Origin: Rhizobium albus
GTDB taxonomy: Bacteria; Pseudomonadota; Alphaproteobacteria; Rhizobiales; Rhizobiaceae
Assembly (NCBI GenBank): GCA_030160035.1
Contig: BSNO01000004.1
Span: 248,001-312,000, forward strand
Reading direction: 5' to 3'
Length of the DNA: 64,000 bases
Of the stretch, positions 9,544-21,661 are shown piece after piece. Each line of letters starts with the position of its first letter. Position 1 is the stretch's first letter. The position numbers were made by a program, and so were the translations under genes. The notes under the pieces are model-generated. The model saw only the letters and a list, made by a program, of their open reading frames with translations. It was not told the origin of the DNA and did no database searches.

Positions 9544-10845
9544 TTAGTTTGTCTTGCCGCCCTGGATGACCTTGCGCACGGGTGATTTCGTCTTTGCGGC
9601 AGCTGCCTTGCGGTTGGCAGCGGAATGGGTGCGCATGAAATCGAGAATGCGCGGCGCGATCTCCGCCCGGTAGCGCGAGCCGTTGAACACGCCGTAATGG
9701 CCGACCTTCGGCTGCATATAGTGGTGGCGCATCGTGTCGGGAATGTTGCTGCACAGCGTCTGCGCCGCCTCGGTCTGGCCGATGCCGGAGATGTCGTCGT
9801 TCTCGCCCTCGATGGTAAGAAGCGCCACGTTGCGGATCTGGCTGCAATCCACGCGCTCGGCGCGGTGCATCATCTCGCCCTTCGGCAGCGCGTGCTTGAT
9901 GAACACGGTGTCGACCGTCTGCAGGTAGAATTCCGCCGTCAGGTCCATCACGGCGAGATACTCGTCGTAGAATTCGCGGTGCTTTTCGGCGGAATCTCCG
10001 TCGTTCTGCACCATGTGCCAGAAGAAGTCCTTCTGCGCATTCATGTGCTTGTCGAGGTTCATCGACATGAAGCCCGACAGCTGCAGGAAGCCTGGATAGA
10101 CATCGCGCCCGAAGCCCGGATGCGGCCACGGCACCTGCATGACGACGTTGTCGGCAAACCAGGAGAGCGGCTTGTCCTGCGCCAGCTGGTTGACGGCGGT
10201 GGGGTTACGGCGCGTGTCGATCGGGCCACCCATCAGCGTCATCGAGGACGGCGCCATCGTATCGCCGCGCGCTTCCATCAGCGCCACAGCCGCAAGCACC
10301 GGTACCGATGGCTGGCAAACCGCCATCATATGGGTATCCGGTCCGAGCGCATGCAGCATCGAGATCACGTAGTCGATATAGTCGTCGAGATCGAAATGCC
10401 CTTCGGTGACCGGCACCATCCGGGCATCGATCCAATCGGTGATGTAGACCTCGGCCTTGGGCAGCAGGGCTTCCACGGTGCCGCGCAGCAGCGTCGCATA
10501 GTGGCCCGACATCGGCGCCACGATGAGGATCTTGGGATCCGGGCGATGATTGGCCGGCAGCGCGCGTTCGAAGTGAATGAGGTTGCAGAAGGGGCGCGAC
10601 CAGACGACCTTCTCGTGCACCGAAACGCGTCCGGCGTTGAGGTTGGTCGTCTTCAAGCCGAATTCCGGCTTGCCGTAACGACGGGTGGTGCGCTCGAACA
10701 CTTCCATGCCGCCAGCGACGGCGCGCCCGAATGCAGTGTGCGATAGCGGATTGAGCGGGTTCTGATAGGCGATCTTCATCGCATCCGCCGCGGCACGCCA
10801 TGGCGCGACAGCAGCGTGGCCCATTTCGTAGAACTGATAGAACAT
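9544..10845 (-). CDS. phaZ: Intracellular polyhydroxyalkanoate (PHB) depolymerase
   Basis: 433-residue alpha/beta hydrolase of the intracellular PhaZ family, which mobilises stored polyhydroxybutyrate granules. The nucleophile elbow reads MAVCQPSVP, so a Cys replaces Ser at the catalytic position, as in Cupriavidus PhaZa1. The likely Asp is in LTIEGENDDISG and the His in KVGHYGVFNG near residue 395. There is no signal peptide, which agrees with a granule-associated enzyme. Neighbours are unrelated, and no pha synthase gene is in the window. Confidence 0.93.
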   Translation of the reverse strand: MFYQFYEMGHAAVAPWRAAADAMKIAYQNPLNPLSHTAFGRAVAGGMEVFERTTRRYGKPEFGLKTTNLNAGRVSVHEKVVWSRPFCNLIHFERALPANHRPDPKILIVAPMSGHYATLLRGTVEALLPKAEVYITDWIDARMVPVTEGHFDLDDYIDYVISMLHALGPDTHMMAVCQPSVPVLAAVALMEARGDTMAPSSMTLMGGPIDTRRNPTAVNQLAQDKPLSWFADNVVMQVPWPHPGFGRDVYPGFLQLSGFMSMNLDKHMNAQKDFFWHMVQNDGDSAEKHREFYDEYLAVMDLTAEFYLQTVDTVFIKHALPKGEMMHRAERVDCSQIRNVALLTIEGENDDISGIGQTEAAQTLCSNIPDTMRHHYMQPKVGHYGVFNGSRYRAEIAPRILDFMRTHSAANRKAAAAKTKSPVRKVIQGGKTN

Positions 10846-11072
10846 TGGCGAGAGCCCTTGTTGAGGACCCGGCCGCAGAGGTGTTTCAGGCTCTCGCTCG
10901 CTCGGCGGTTTCCCGCCGCCCGCTATTCCACCCAGCCCTTAAAAGGAAGCTTCGGCCTGAGCCTCCGCTCCAATGCACCGCTGATCCCGGTTCGTGAAAG
11001 TCTTTATGACAGCGATTGTGTAAAAAGAAGTTAGCACGCTTTTGCTGCTCTGCAACATTGTCGCACTGGACT

Positions 11073-12302
11073 TTAGGCGTAAACGCCGGGGTTCTGCGTA
11101 GGGTTCCGCCCGCCTGTGGCAGATGGGCCGGCAGGATCATCGGAGCCGATCATCGAAACGAGTGCATGTCTCAGGCAGGCGCGGCTCGCACTGCGCAACG
11201 GCACGAAGGACTTGCCGAGCTTCTTGCAGCCCTGCTTGGCGCGCAGGCACGCATCATGACTGACGCAGTCGATCGGGCAGAACACGCAGTCGATCGAAGG
11301 CAGGACGTCGTCGATCCGCGTCACCGCATCCTCCAGGCCACCGTCGTGGTGGTGGAAATGCGCGCCGAACGTCTCCGCAAGCGCCTTCAGATGGTGCGCC
11401 TGGCCGTTTCGCCCGCCCACATAGAGCACGTTCAGCCCTTGAAGACGCGCCATCGGACGCAGCGGCGTGTGTGCCGGCAATGATTTTTCCGGCTCGGCCG
11501 CGGGCGTCGGTGCGCGACCGCTCGCTTCGGCAGCCAGTCTCAAGCGCTTGACTTCCGCTTCGGCCGCCCGCGCGCGGCCCCGAGAGACTGCGAGTGCCCG
11601 CTCCAGCTTCTGGCGCCGGGCAGCTGACAAGGTACCTGCGGCCCCCTTTGTCTCCCTCGGGTGATTCGCCGTTTTGGAGATGAGGGCCCGCTGGGCTTCC
11701 GCCAGCGCGTCTTCCAGCCGGGCGATCTGCGAATCACGCTCGAGAACGGTCCGGCGCGCATGGGCTTCCTGCCGGTTCGCCCGCACGCGCACATCTTCGA
11801 GTTCAGCCTTAAGGCGGGCAGTTTCCTCGCTCTGGCGGCGGCTGGCGCTGCCCATCAGGTGCGAAAGCATGTGGACTTCGCCGAAGATATGGCCGCGCAG
11901 TGCAATCCCGACGTTGGACGAGGTCATGAAGGCCCAGAACCCTCCGGCGATCCGCCCGTCACCTTTCATCTCGTCCCAGAGCCGAAGCAGCGCTTCCTGG
12001 CAGTGTTCGCGCCGAACGCGCCGCAAAAGCCCCGCATGCCGCTCGTCGAGCAGCTTCGATACGGCGCGTGCTTCTGGAGTGTCCGCTGTGGCCGCACGCA
12101 CGAAATGGCCGTGAACGTCGTAGTCCTGAGCGTCTTTCGGGAAGACAAGCCGCAGCGATGCGGCGATGCGCATGAGATCCGCGTGGGTCAGGCACGTCCC
12201 GATCACAGGGCAGTGCGCCGCGTCGTCAAACGCCCACAGGCGCAGCCGGGCTCCGATCTTGGGCGCACCTTCTCGCCCCGCTCCGCTGCAACCCGCACAC
12301 AT
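11073..12302 (-). CDS. DUF2325 domain-containing protein
   Basis: 409-residue protein with three visible parts. The N-terminal domain (about 20-180) includes the conserved HCPVIGTCLTHADL and many His/Cys residues. A coiled coil (about 190-290) is rich in Glu/Arg/Ala. The C-terminal DUF2325 domain (about 320-405) has LNVLYVGGRNGQAHHLK, HHHDGGLED and CPIDCVSHDAC. Small proteins made of the last domain alone are common in bacteria; this longer form I know only as an unassigned alphaproteobacterial protein. The His and Cys clusters suggest metal or redox binding, which is inference. It is monocistronic, and a perfect palindrome lies 27 bases upstream of its start. Confidence 0.8.
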   Translation of the reverse strand: MCAGCSGAGREGAPKIGARLRLWAFDDAAHCPVIGTCLTHADLMRIAASLRLVFPKDAQDYDVHGHFVRAATADTPEARAVSKLLDERHAGLLRRVRREHCQEALLRLWDEMKGDGRIAGGFWAFMTSSNVGIALRGHIFGEVHMLSHLMGSASRRQSEETARLKAELEDVRVRANRQEAHARRTVLERDSQIARLEDALAEAQRALISKTANHPRETKGAAGTLSAARRQKLERALAVSRGRARAAEAEVKRLRLAAEASGRAPTPAAEPEKSLPAHTPLRPMARLQGLNVLYVGGRNGQAHHLKALAETFGAHFHHHDGGLEDAVTRIDDVLPSIDCVFCPIDCVSHDACLRAKQGCKKLGKSFVPLRSASRACLRHALVSMIGSDDPAGPSATGGRNPTQNPGVYA

Positions 12303-12328
12303 GCGCCATCTCCGACGACCAGGATAAA

Positions 12329-12351
12329 AACATGACTATGATAGTCATGTT
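12329..12351. promoter_or_regulatory. Perfect 23-bp palindrome, probable operator of the DUF2325 gene
   Basis: Two 11-base arms, AACATGACTAT and ATAGTCATGTT, are exact reverse complements around one G. The 11-1-11 geometry with AAnATG ends resembles sites of Rrf2-family regulators such as NsrR. The arms are AT-rich in GC-rich surroundings and sit where the promoter of the minus-strand DUF2325 gene should be. Confidence 0.7.
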
Positions 12352-12441
12352 AAACACTGATGATCAAGATAGTCGGTTGTTGCGCACGACCGAGAAAAGC
12401 CGTTGACAGTGCAACCGACGCCGCTTACATCGGCGCCAGTT

Positions 12442-12528
12442 GCCCAGATGGCGGAATTGGTAGACGCGCCAGCTTCAGGTGCTGGTACTCGCAAGGGTGT
12501 GGAGGTTCGAGTCCTCTTCTGGGCACCA
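12442..12528 (+). tRNA. tRNA-Leu(CAG)
   Basis: 87-base class II tRNA. The acceptor stem is GCCCAGA / TCTGGGC with encoded CCA; the D loop is GGTAGACGC-like; the anticodon arm CCAGC-TTCAGGT-GCTGG gives anticodon CAG; there is a long variable arm and a TTCGAGT T-loop. All stems can be traced. A decayed ABC-ATPase gene follows about 170 bases downstream. Confidence 0.97.
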
Positions 12529-12697
12529 GCAAGATGTTAACATCTTGATTTCCTACCAGATGAAGATCCTCAGTAGTTGCAGCAGCCATCGTTGCCTTGC
12601 GGTTCGGTGAACCGCATCCAGCACTATCTCGCTGTGCTCCTAATCCAATTTTTCCCATGGATTCGGCTGCTCACCCTGGCAGCAAGCAGGCTGATGA

Positions 12698-13045
12698 TTC
12701 AAGAACTACGCGCTCTACCCGCACATGACGGCGCGCGCGAACACGGCTTCCGGAGCGAAGAACCGCGGCACTCCTTTGCGGAGAACAAGCGGCGCGTGGC
12801 TAAGGCTTTCCGCATCCTGCAGATCGGCAATTATCTCGATCGCAAGCGTCGTCAGATCTGCGGCGGGCAGCGCCAGCGCGTGGCCATGGGAGATGCGCGG
12901 CGAGACGGCGACGGCCTCCGTCTGTCCGACGCGACGCTTTCGCTGGCTTTGCTGCAGGTCTTTGCGGCAGAAACCGGCAAACGACTTTCCTGAGGTCATG
13001 GGAGCGGCCTTGCCGATGGGCCGGTTCCTCCATCGGCAAGGTTCG
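12698..13045 (+). pseudogene. Decayed sugar-ABC transporter ATPase (MalK/UgpC type)
   Basis: Three blocks in different frames match a MalK/UgpC-type ATPase in order. From 12698 the frame reads [11 protein letters not shown] and then [14 protein letters not shown], the usual [15 protein letters not shown] region. A +1 shift then gives [20 protein letters not shown] and [13 protein letters not shown], the signature (LSGGQ) motif with Leu-Ser changed to Ile-Cys. The tail [11 protein letters not shown] resembles the post-ATPase KPANxFVAxFIG region. The Walker A, Walker B and H-loop parts are absent and two stop codons directly precede the first block. It is therefore a frameshifted, internally deleted remnant near tRNA-Leu. 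Confidence 0.8.
13008..13041. other. Strong hairpin between ABC remnant and TadG-like gene
   Basis: Perfect 12-bp arms CCTTGCCGATGG / CCATCGGCAAGG around a 10-base loop, 16 bases past the stop of the minus-strand TadG-like gene. No T run follows on either strand, so it may stabilise the 3' end or terminate weakly. Confidence 0.6.
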
Positions 13046-13056
13046 GCATGCCGCCG

Positions 13057-14799
<1,743 letters not shown>

Positions 14800-14985
14800 T
14801 GCTGTTCTCACAAAATGAAGAACGGCCAACCTCCGCTTAATTCTTATGAGTTTGCTTAATTCGAAGGCACCAAATTAAAGTCACGTTGCATGTGGTAAAG
14901 TTTTCGTGAGCGCATTAGACGTTCTTATATTAGGAAAAGCGATCATAATTGTGGGCGATTTTGTTGCCAGACGGGGAGCGTCGCA

Positions 14986-15945
14986 GTGGACATAGAGGAC
15001 ATTCAAACATTCGTGGTGGTTGCCGACGCAGGCGGGATCTCTTCAGCGGCGCGACGGCTCGGCATCTCCAAGTCCATCGTCAGTCGGCGCCTGCTGCGGC
15101 TGGAATCGGCGCTTGGCGCCCAACTTGTCGCGCGCACGACGAGGGGTGCCGCCCTGACAGACGCAGGCATGACGTTTCGAGACCATGCTGCAAGGGTCAG
15201 CGCAGAGATCGACTTGGCGAGGGAGGCGATCATGCCTGCCGGGGAACTGCGCGGCCGGTTGAGAGTTGCAGTGCCCCTGACCTTTGGCCCGACGCACTTT
15301 GCGCCTGTAATCGCCGACATGGCGCTTCAACACCCGGCCCTGCACATCCATGCATCTTACAGCGATCGGTTTGTCGACCTCATTGCTGAAGGTTTCGATT
15401 GCGCGATCCGCGTCGGTTATCTCCCGGATTCCGATTTGGTCGCCAAGCGCGTCGGCCCGATTTATGGGCGACTGGTCGCCAGTCCTGACTACATCAGGGC
15501 GCGTGGCGCACCGGAAAGGCTGGAGGACATCGCAACCCACGAAGCGGTCATGCAGGGAACTGAAACCTGGCAGCTTATGGACGGAGACAAGATCGTCTCT
15601 GTGCAGCCGCAGGGCAGGTTCAAGGCTGACAATGCCACGGCGCTCGCCGCTGCCGCTGCGGCCGGCCTCGGCATCGCTTGGCTTCCGGACTGCATCACGT
15701 TTGACTACGTCTCGTCCGGCGCGCTCGTACCGATCATGACCGGCTATCCGCCACCGCCTGCTGGTGCTTATGTCATCCGTCCACCCGGTCAGCATCCGGC
15801 GCGCAAGATTCGTGTGTTGACCGACATGCTGATCGCGCATTTCGAGCGCAACCCGCAGCTCTGGGGTCTCGATCAGAAGGATCCGCGCCGAGCTGAGAGC
15901 GCCGCCGTCTCTCGTGGCAAGAAACGCGGGGCGTCAGGAGCATGA
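14986..15945 (+). CDS. LysR-family transcriptional regulator
   Basis: 319-residue LysR regulator. An N-terminal winged helix (DIQTFVVVADAGGISSAARRLGISKSIVSRRLLRLESALG) precedes a periplasmic-binding-like effector domain (about 90-290). The start is GTG 14986, with GGGAG about eight bases upstream. The about 190 bases between this gene and the divergent TadG-like gene are AT-rich and probably hold both promoters. A pirin gene follows on the same strand about 180 bases on. The target is unknown. The C-terminal 25 residues are basic and probably disordered. Confidence 0.9.
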   Translation: MDIEDIQTFVVVADAGGISSAARRLGISKSIVSRRLLRLESALGAQLVARTTRGAALTDAGMTFRDHAARVSAEIDLAREAIMPAGELRGRLRVAVPLTFGPTHFAPVIADMALQHPALHIHASYSDRFVDLIAEGFDCAIRVGYLPDSDLVAKRVGPIYGRLVASPDYIRARGAPERLEDIATHEAVMQGTETWQLMDGDKIVSVQPQGRFKADNATALAAAAAAGLGIAWLPDCITFDYVSSGALVPIMTGYPPPPAGAYVIRPPGQHPARKIRVLTDMLIAHFERNPQLWGLDQKDPRRAESAAVSRGKKRGASGA

Positions 15946-16124
15946 ACCGCGTTCCACTTTCTGCAACACAGCTGACGGCAATTCGGACCTAGTTGCGGGA
16001 CGCATCCACCGGTAGTGCAAGGCAGGGCGGCAGGATATCTTGAGCGCCGCTTCCGGTGCGGGCCGATATGATCCGCCGGTCATGGCAACGAGGGTCCAGG
16101 CCCTGCACGAAGAGGATGGCGCCT

Positions 16125-17057
16125 ATGAGCTGGAATCCCGCAATTGAACCGGGCTGCCCCGACGAGGTCGGGCTCGATGCGATCGAGACCCTGATCATTC
16201 CGCGCTCGCGCGATCTCGGCGGTTTCGAAGTGCGCCGTGCGCTTCCCGCGCCCAAAAGGCAAATGGTCGGCCCCTTCATCTTCTTCGATCAGGCGGGGCC
16301 GGCGGAACTGCTGACCGGGCAGGGGATCGACGTGCGGCCGCATCCGCATATCGGCCTCGGCACGGTGACGTATCTCTTCAAAGGCGACTTTCATCACAGG
16401 GACAGCACCGGCGCCGACCAGATCATCCAGCCGGGCGCGCTGAACTGGATGGTTGCCGGGCGCGGCGTGACCCATTCGGAGCGCACGTCGGAAGCAGCCC
16501 GCAAAGGGCCGAACGGCTTGTTCGGCATTCAGACCTGGCTGGCACTTCCCGAAGACGTCGAAGACGTGGCGCCGACATTCGAGCATCACGCCAAGGAAAG
16601 CCTTCCGATGATCGAGGACAAGGGGGTCTCCGTTCGCCTCATTCTCGGCGACGCCTATGGCGCGTCTGCTCCCGCGAAGATGTTTTCCGAGACCTTCTAT
16701 GCGGATGTGAAGCTCGATCCGGGGAGCCGGCTGCCGCTGCCGAACGAGCACGAGGATCGCGGCATCTACATCGTCGAGGGGTCGATCCTCATTGCCGGCC
16801 AGCACTACGAGGCGTCGCAGATGATGGTCTTCAGGCCAGGTGACGCGATCACGGTCGCTGCGGGACCGCAAGGTGCGCGGCTGATGATACTCGGCGGCGC
16901 GACGTTCAACGGGCCGCGCTACATCTGGTGGAATTTCGTTGCCTCGTCCAGGGAGCGCATCGAGGAGGCAAAGGCGGATTGGCGGGCGGGAAACTGGGGC
17001 AGCGGCCGCTTCGACCTGCCTGCCGATGATCGCGACGAATACATCCCGCTGCCCTGA
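16125..17057 (+). CDS. Pirin family protein
   Basis: 310-residue bicupin of the pirin family. It carries the conserved N-terminal VGPFIFFDQAGPAE, the metal-binding cluster RPHPHIGLGTVTY, and GALNWMVAGRGVTHSER. Some bacterial pirins have quercetinase activity or bind partner enzymes; the role here cannot be read from sequence. ATG 16125 is chosen because AGAGG lies nine bases upstream; an ATG nine bases earlier abuts that site. A LysR gene lies upstream and a DUF5996 fusion gene downstream. Confidence 0.92.
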   Translation: MSWNPAIEPGCPDEVGLDAIETLIIPRSRDLGGFEVRRALPAPKRQMVGPFIFFDQAGPAELLTGQGIDVRPHPHIGLGTVTYLFKGDFHHRDSTGADQIIQPGALNWMVAGRGVTHSERTSEAARKGPNGLFGIQTWLALPEDVEDVAPTFEHHAKESLPMIEDKGVSVRLILGDAYGASAPAKMFSETFYADVKLDPGSRLPLPNEHEDRGIYIVEGSILIAGQHYEASQMMVFRPGDAITVAAGPQGARLMILGGATFNGPRYIWWNFVASSRERIEEAKADWRAGNWGSGRFDLPADDRDEYIPLP

Positions 17058-17116
17058 GAGCCGCCTTGCGCGCCGGGCTGGCATCGAACCTGCACGAATT
17101 CACGGAAAGAGATCCA

Positions 17117-18373
17117 ATGAACGACAGATGGCCGGAACTCGATTATCTCAGCTGGCGCGACACCTGCTCCGCCCTGCATCTCTATCTTCAGATCGTCGGG
17201 AAGTACCGGCTGGCGCACACGCCCTGGATCAACCACTCCTGGAATGCCACCTCCTATGTGACGCCAACCGGCCTGACGACGGGCATGATCCCGGATGGTC
17301 CCGGCATCGAGATCCGGTTCGATTTCCGCGAGCATAGGATCATCGCTATCTGCGGCGAAGGCCGCCGGTCATCGTTCGAGCTCGGCCCGATGACCGTCGC
17401 GGCGTTCCATGCGAAATTCGTCGACTTCATATCCGAGCTTGGCGGCAGCCCGACCTTCAACGGCCAGCCGAACGAAGTGCCCTACCCGGTGCCGTTTCGA
17501 GAAGACGACCGCGACCGCCCCTATGACAGCGAGGCGGTTGAGCGGTTCCACCGGGCGCTCATGGCCGTCGACGGTGTCTTCAACAGGTTCCGCACATCCT
17601 TCTTGGGAAAATCGAGCCCGGTTCATCTTTTCTGGGGCAGTTTCGATCTCGCCGTCACCCGCTTTTCAGGCCGCCGCGCGCCGCTCCATCCCGGTGGCGT
17701 GCCGGCGCTTCCGAACGACGTGGCGCAGGAGGCGTATGATCGGGAAGTCTCTTCGGCAGGATTCTGGCCGGGCGGCGGCGGTATCGATTATCCCGCTTTC
17801 TACGCCTATGCGTATCCCGCGCCAGGCGGTTTCCGCAGCGCTGCAGTACAGCCGGACACTGCATTCTGGCATGAAGGCCTATCGGAGTTCATCCTGCCTT
17901 ACGATGCCGTGCGTTCGGCCGATGATCCCGACGAAGCGCTGCTCGCCTTTCTCACCTCGACCTATGAAGCCGCCGCCGATCTCGGCGGCTGGGACCGTGA
18001 TCTGCTCGAATGCGCGCCGGGCAAGCCGCTCAAGGTACGCCCGCATGACGCCGAGCGCTCGGAGGCGAAATCACCTTCTCTCGACGAAGGCGAGGTCGAG
18101 CGCGAGGATGGTGGATCGAAGGGCCGATATCTGTTGGTGATCGGAGGCATTGAGGCAGAGATGACCTATAGCCGCGCTGGTGAGCGCCTCATCATCATCG
18201 ATCATACCGAAGTGCCCTCGGCATTGCGGGGACGCAAGGTCGGCGAGCGTCTGGTGCGCCAGGCAGTCGAGGATGCGCGGCGGGATAACATCAAGATCAT
18301 CCCGCTTTGCCCCTTCGCCAAAGCGCAGTTCGAGCGCCATACGGAATGGCACGACGTGCTGAAAACCTCCTAG
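17117..18373 (+). CDS. DUF5996 protein fused to a GNAT-like acetyltransferase domain
   Basis: 418-residue protein. The first about 310 residues match DUF5996 (PELDYLSWRDTCSALHLYLQ, HSWNATSYVTPTGLTTG, FWGSFDLAVTRFSGR), a family without a known function. After a charged linker (about 320-345) comes a short YjdJ/COG2388-like N-acetyltransferase domain: LLVIGGIEAEMTYSR, then VPSALRGRKVGERLVRQAV (acetyl-CoA loop) and IIPLCPFAKAQFERH. DUF5996 proteins are usually stand-alone as I recall, so the fusion suggests linked functions. ATG 17117 follows GAAAGAGA. No operon partner is obvious. Confidence 0.82.
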   Translation: MNDRWPELDYLSWRDTCSALHLYLQIVGKYRLAHTPWINHSWNATSYVTPTGLTTGMIPDGPGIEIRFDFREHRIIAICGEGRRSSFELGPMTVAAFHAKFVDFISELGGSPTFNGQPNEVPYPVPFREDDRDRPYDSEAVERFHRALMAVDGVFNRFRTSFLGKSSPVHLFWGSFDLAVTRFSGRRAPLHPGGVPALPNDVAQEAYDREVSSAGFWPGGGGIDYPAFYAYAYPAPGGFRSAAVQPDTAFWHEGLSEFILPYDAVRSADDPDEALLAFLTSTYEAAADLGGWDRDLLECAPGKPLKVRPHDAERSEAKSPSLDEGEVEREDGGSKGRYLLVIGGIEAEMTYSRAGERLIIIDHTEVPSALRGRKVGERLVRQAVEDARRDNIKIIPLCPFAKAQFERHTEWHDVLKTS

Positions 18374-18431
18374 CGCGACTGGACGACTGCAGCCCGCAGC
18401 CGCGCGTGCAGACTATCCAAATCGGGTGGCT

Positions 18432-19835
<1,404 letters not shown>

Positions 19836-19840
19836 ATGGC

Positions 19841-20701
19841 ATGCAGCTTTTTGATCTTGCCCTGCTTCGCAGCTTCAGCATCGTTGCGCGCACGGGCTCG
19901 ATCAGCCTTGCAGCGCTGGAAGTGGGGCGCACCCAGTCGGCGCTCAGCATGCAGATGCACCGCCTCGAGGATCAGGTCGGCCACACGCTTTTCCATCGCA
20001 GCGGATCGGGTGTCAGGCTCACGGCGTCCGGAGAAAAGTTTCTGGTCCATGCCGAGGCGCTGCTCGCGAGGCAGGATGAGGTCTGGGCCGACATGGGTGG
20101 AACGGCAATCAGAGGCTCGGTGAGCCTTGGGTGTCCGGAGGATTACTCCATCGCTTTTCTGCCAGAGCTGCTCAGGGATTTCTGCGCGCTGCACCCCGAC
20201 ATCGAACTGCGCATGGTCTGTGCGCCGACGTCCGATCTGCGACCGCTGCTGCATCGCCGCCAGCTCGACATCGCGCTGGTCTCGGTGGCGGACCCCGAAA
20301 GCAGCGAGGTGATCCGCAAGGAGAGCTTCGTCTGGGTGGCGAGTGAGGCAGATCCGGCGATCGTCGACCATGCGGTCATACCGCTGGCGCTGTCCGCTCC
20401 CGTCAGCCTCGACTATCGCGCCGCCTGCGATGCGATGGGCGCGGTCAATCGGCGATATAGAATTGCCTTTGCCAGCAACAGTCTCGCGGGCCTGATCGCG
20501 ATCGCCCGTTCCGGTCACGCCATCAGCGTTCTGACGCGATCCGCCGTCCCACCTGATCTTCACGTCGTATCGAGAGCCCTACCACCACTTCCCACGATTG
20601 GCGTCGCGCTCGAGTTCTCCGAGCAGCGCCCATCGTCGGCGGCACGGGCGCTGGGCACCCATATCCGGGCCGCTCTGCCGGGACTGCACAAGACAGCGTA
20701 G
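19841..20701 (+). CDS. LysR-family regulator, probable DgdR
   Basis: 286-residue LysR regulator with the helix-turn-helix SFSIVARTGSISLAALEVGRTQSALSMQ split as usual near residues 10-40 and an effector domain behind it. ATG 19841 begins directly before the conserved LFDLALLRSF; an in-frame TTG 13 codons upstream would include the palindrome and is less likely. It is divergent from dgdA, the arrangement of dgdR in B. cepacia, where the regulator represses dgdA until a dialkylglycine is present. Its target is inferred from that position. Confidence 0.85.
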   Translation: MQLFDLALLRSFSIVARTGSISLAALEVGRTQSALSMQMHRLEDQVGHTLFHRSGSGVRLTASGEKFLVHAEALLARQDEVWADMGGTAIRGSVSLGCPEDYSIAFLPELLRDFCALHPDIELRMVCAPTSDLRPLLHRRQLDIALVSVADPESSEVIRKESFVWVASEADPAIVDHAVIPLALSAPVSLDYRAACDAMGAVNRRYRIAFASNSLAGLIAIARSGHAISVLTRSAVPPDLHVVSRALPPLPTIGVALEFSEQRPSSAARALGTHIRAALPGLHKTA

Positions 20702-20725
20702 CCTCGGCGGGGAGAACGAACCTGT

Positions 20726-21661
20726 TCAGATCAGCTGTGCCATCGGGACCAGAGCACCGGGCACTGCAATGACCCGGCTTGCCATCGCATGTCCGTCAAA
20801 CATGGCCTGACGAAGGCTTTTCCCACCCAGCCGGGCGGCGATGTAGCCCGCGTTGAAAGCATCGCCGGCGCCCGTCGTATCGACTGGCTTTTTGCGCTTC
20901 ACCGCGAGCCGCTCGACCGGGTTCCCCGTTTCGGCCGCCACCATGTCGCCACCGCCATTCTTGACGACGACCTCACCACAACCGGACTCTTGCCAGCGGG
21001 AGAGGCAGTCGTCCAACGTGGCGTCGTTCCAGAGATCGGCTTCGTCGTCGAAGCTCGGCAGGCCGATCGAAGCGACTGCCATGGCTTGGCAAAGCCACTG
21101 TTTCATCGTCTCGATATCGTCCCACAACCGGCGACGGATGTTGGGATCGAAAACGATCTGCTGGCCGCGTTGACGCGCAGCGCGCACTTCTTCGAGAAGG
21201 TTCTGGCGTCCCTCGTCCGGCAGGATGGCCAGTGTGATACCGGAAAAATAGACGACGTCGGCAGAGGTGATTGCCTCCGAAAGCGCGTTCCGATCATCCG
21301 CCAGGCGGCGCGCCGCCGAATGCGACCGCCAATAGGAGAAACTGCGCTCTCCATGCTCTGACAGGCTGATGGCATAGAGGCCGACGCTGCGCTTTTCGTC
21401 GGTCTGGATGAATGCGGTGTCGATCCCGTTGTCATCCAGAAAGCCGCGCAGTTTCGACGAAAATGGATCGCTGCCTAGACGCGTGAGAAGTGCTGTGCGC
21501 CAACCGGCGGCGCCGTCTTGAGGCAGGGCGGCGCGCGTGTACCAAAGCGTATTGAGCACGTCTCCCGCAAAGCCCATCCGCCAGAGATCGGCATCGCTCT
21601 CTCCTGCGCCACTCAGCTCCACCATAGGCTCGCCGATGGCAAGAAACAGTTTCGAACTCAT
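20726..21661 (-). CDS. kdgK: 2-dehydro-3-deoxygluconokinase
   Basis: 311-residue PfkB-family sugar kinase that phosphorylates 2-keto-3-deoxygluconate to KDPG, the last step of the uronate branch before the Entner-Doudoroff aldolase. It shows the N-terminal GEPMVELSG, the KdgK-like GDVLNTLWYTRA in place of the usual GG motif, and the C-terminal DTTGAGDAFNAGY with the catalytic Asp. Its ATG overlaps the uxuB stop (ATGA), so uxuA-uxuB-kdgK are coupled. No KDPG aldolase gene is in the window. Confidence 0.93.
   Translation of the reverse strand: MSSKLFLAIGEPMVELSGAGESDADLWRMGFAGDVLNTLWYTRAALPQDGAAGWRTALLTRLGSDPFSSKLRGFLDDNGIDTAFIQTDEKRSVGLYAISLSEHGERSFSYWRSHSAARRLADDRNALSEAITSADVVYFSGITLAILPDEGRQNLLEEVRAARQRGQQIVFDPNIRRRLWDDIETMKQWLCQAMAVASIGLPSFDDEADLWNDATLDDCLSRWQESGCGEVVVKNGGGDMVAAETGNPVERLAVKRKKPVDTTGAGDAFNAGYIAARLGGKSLRQAMFDGHAMASRVIAVPGALVPMAQLI

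Noticed and set aside
12577-12993. A possible intact 138-residue protein after tRNA-Leu.
   Set aside because: Only its second half resembles an ABC ATPase; the preceding block of the same family is in another frame, so this is part of a pseudogene.
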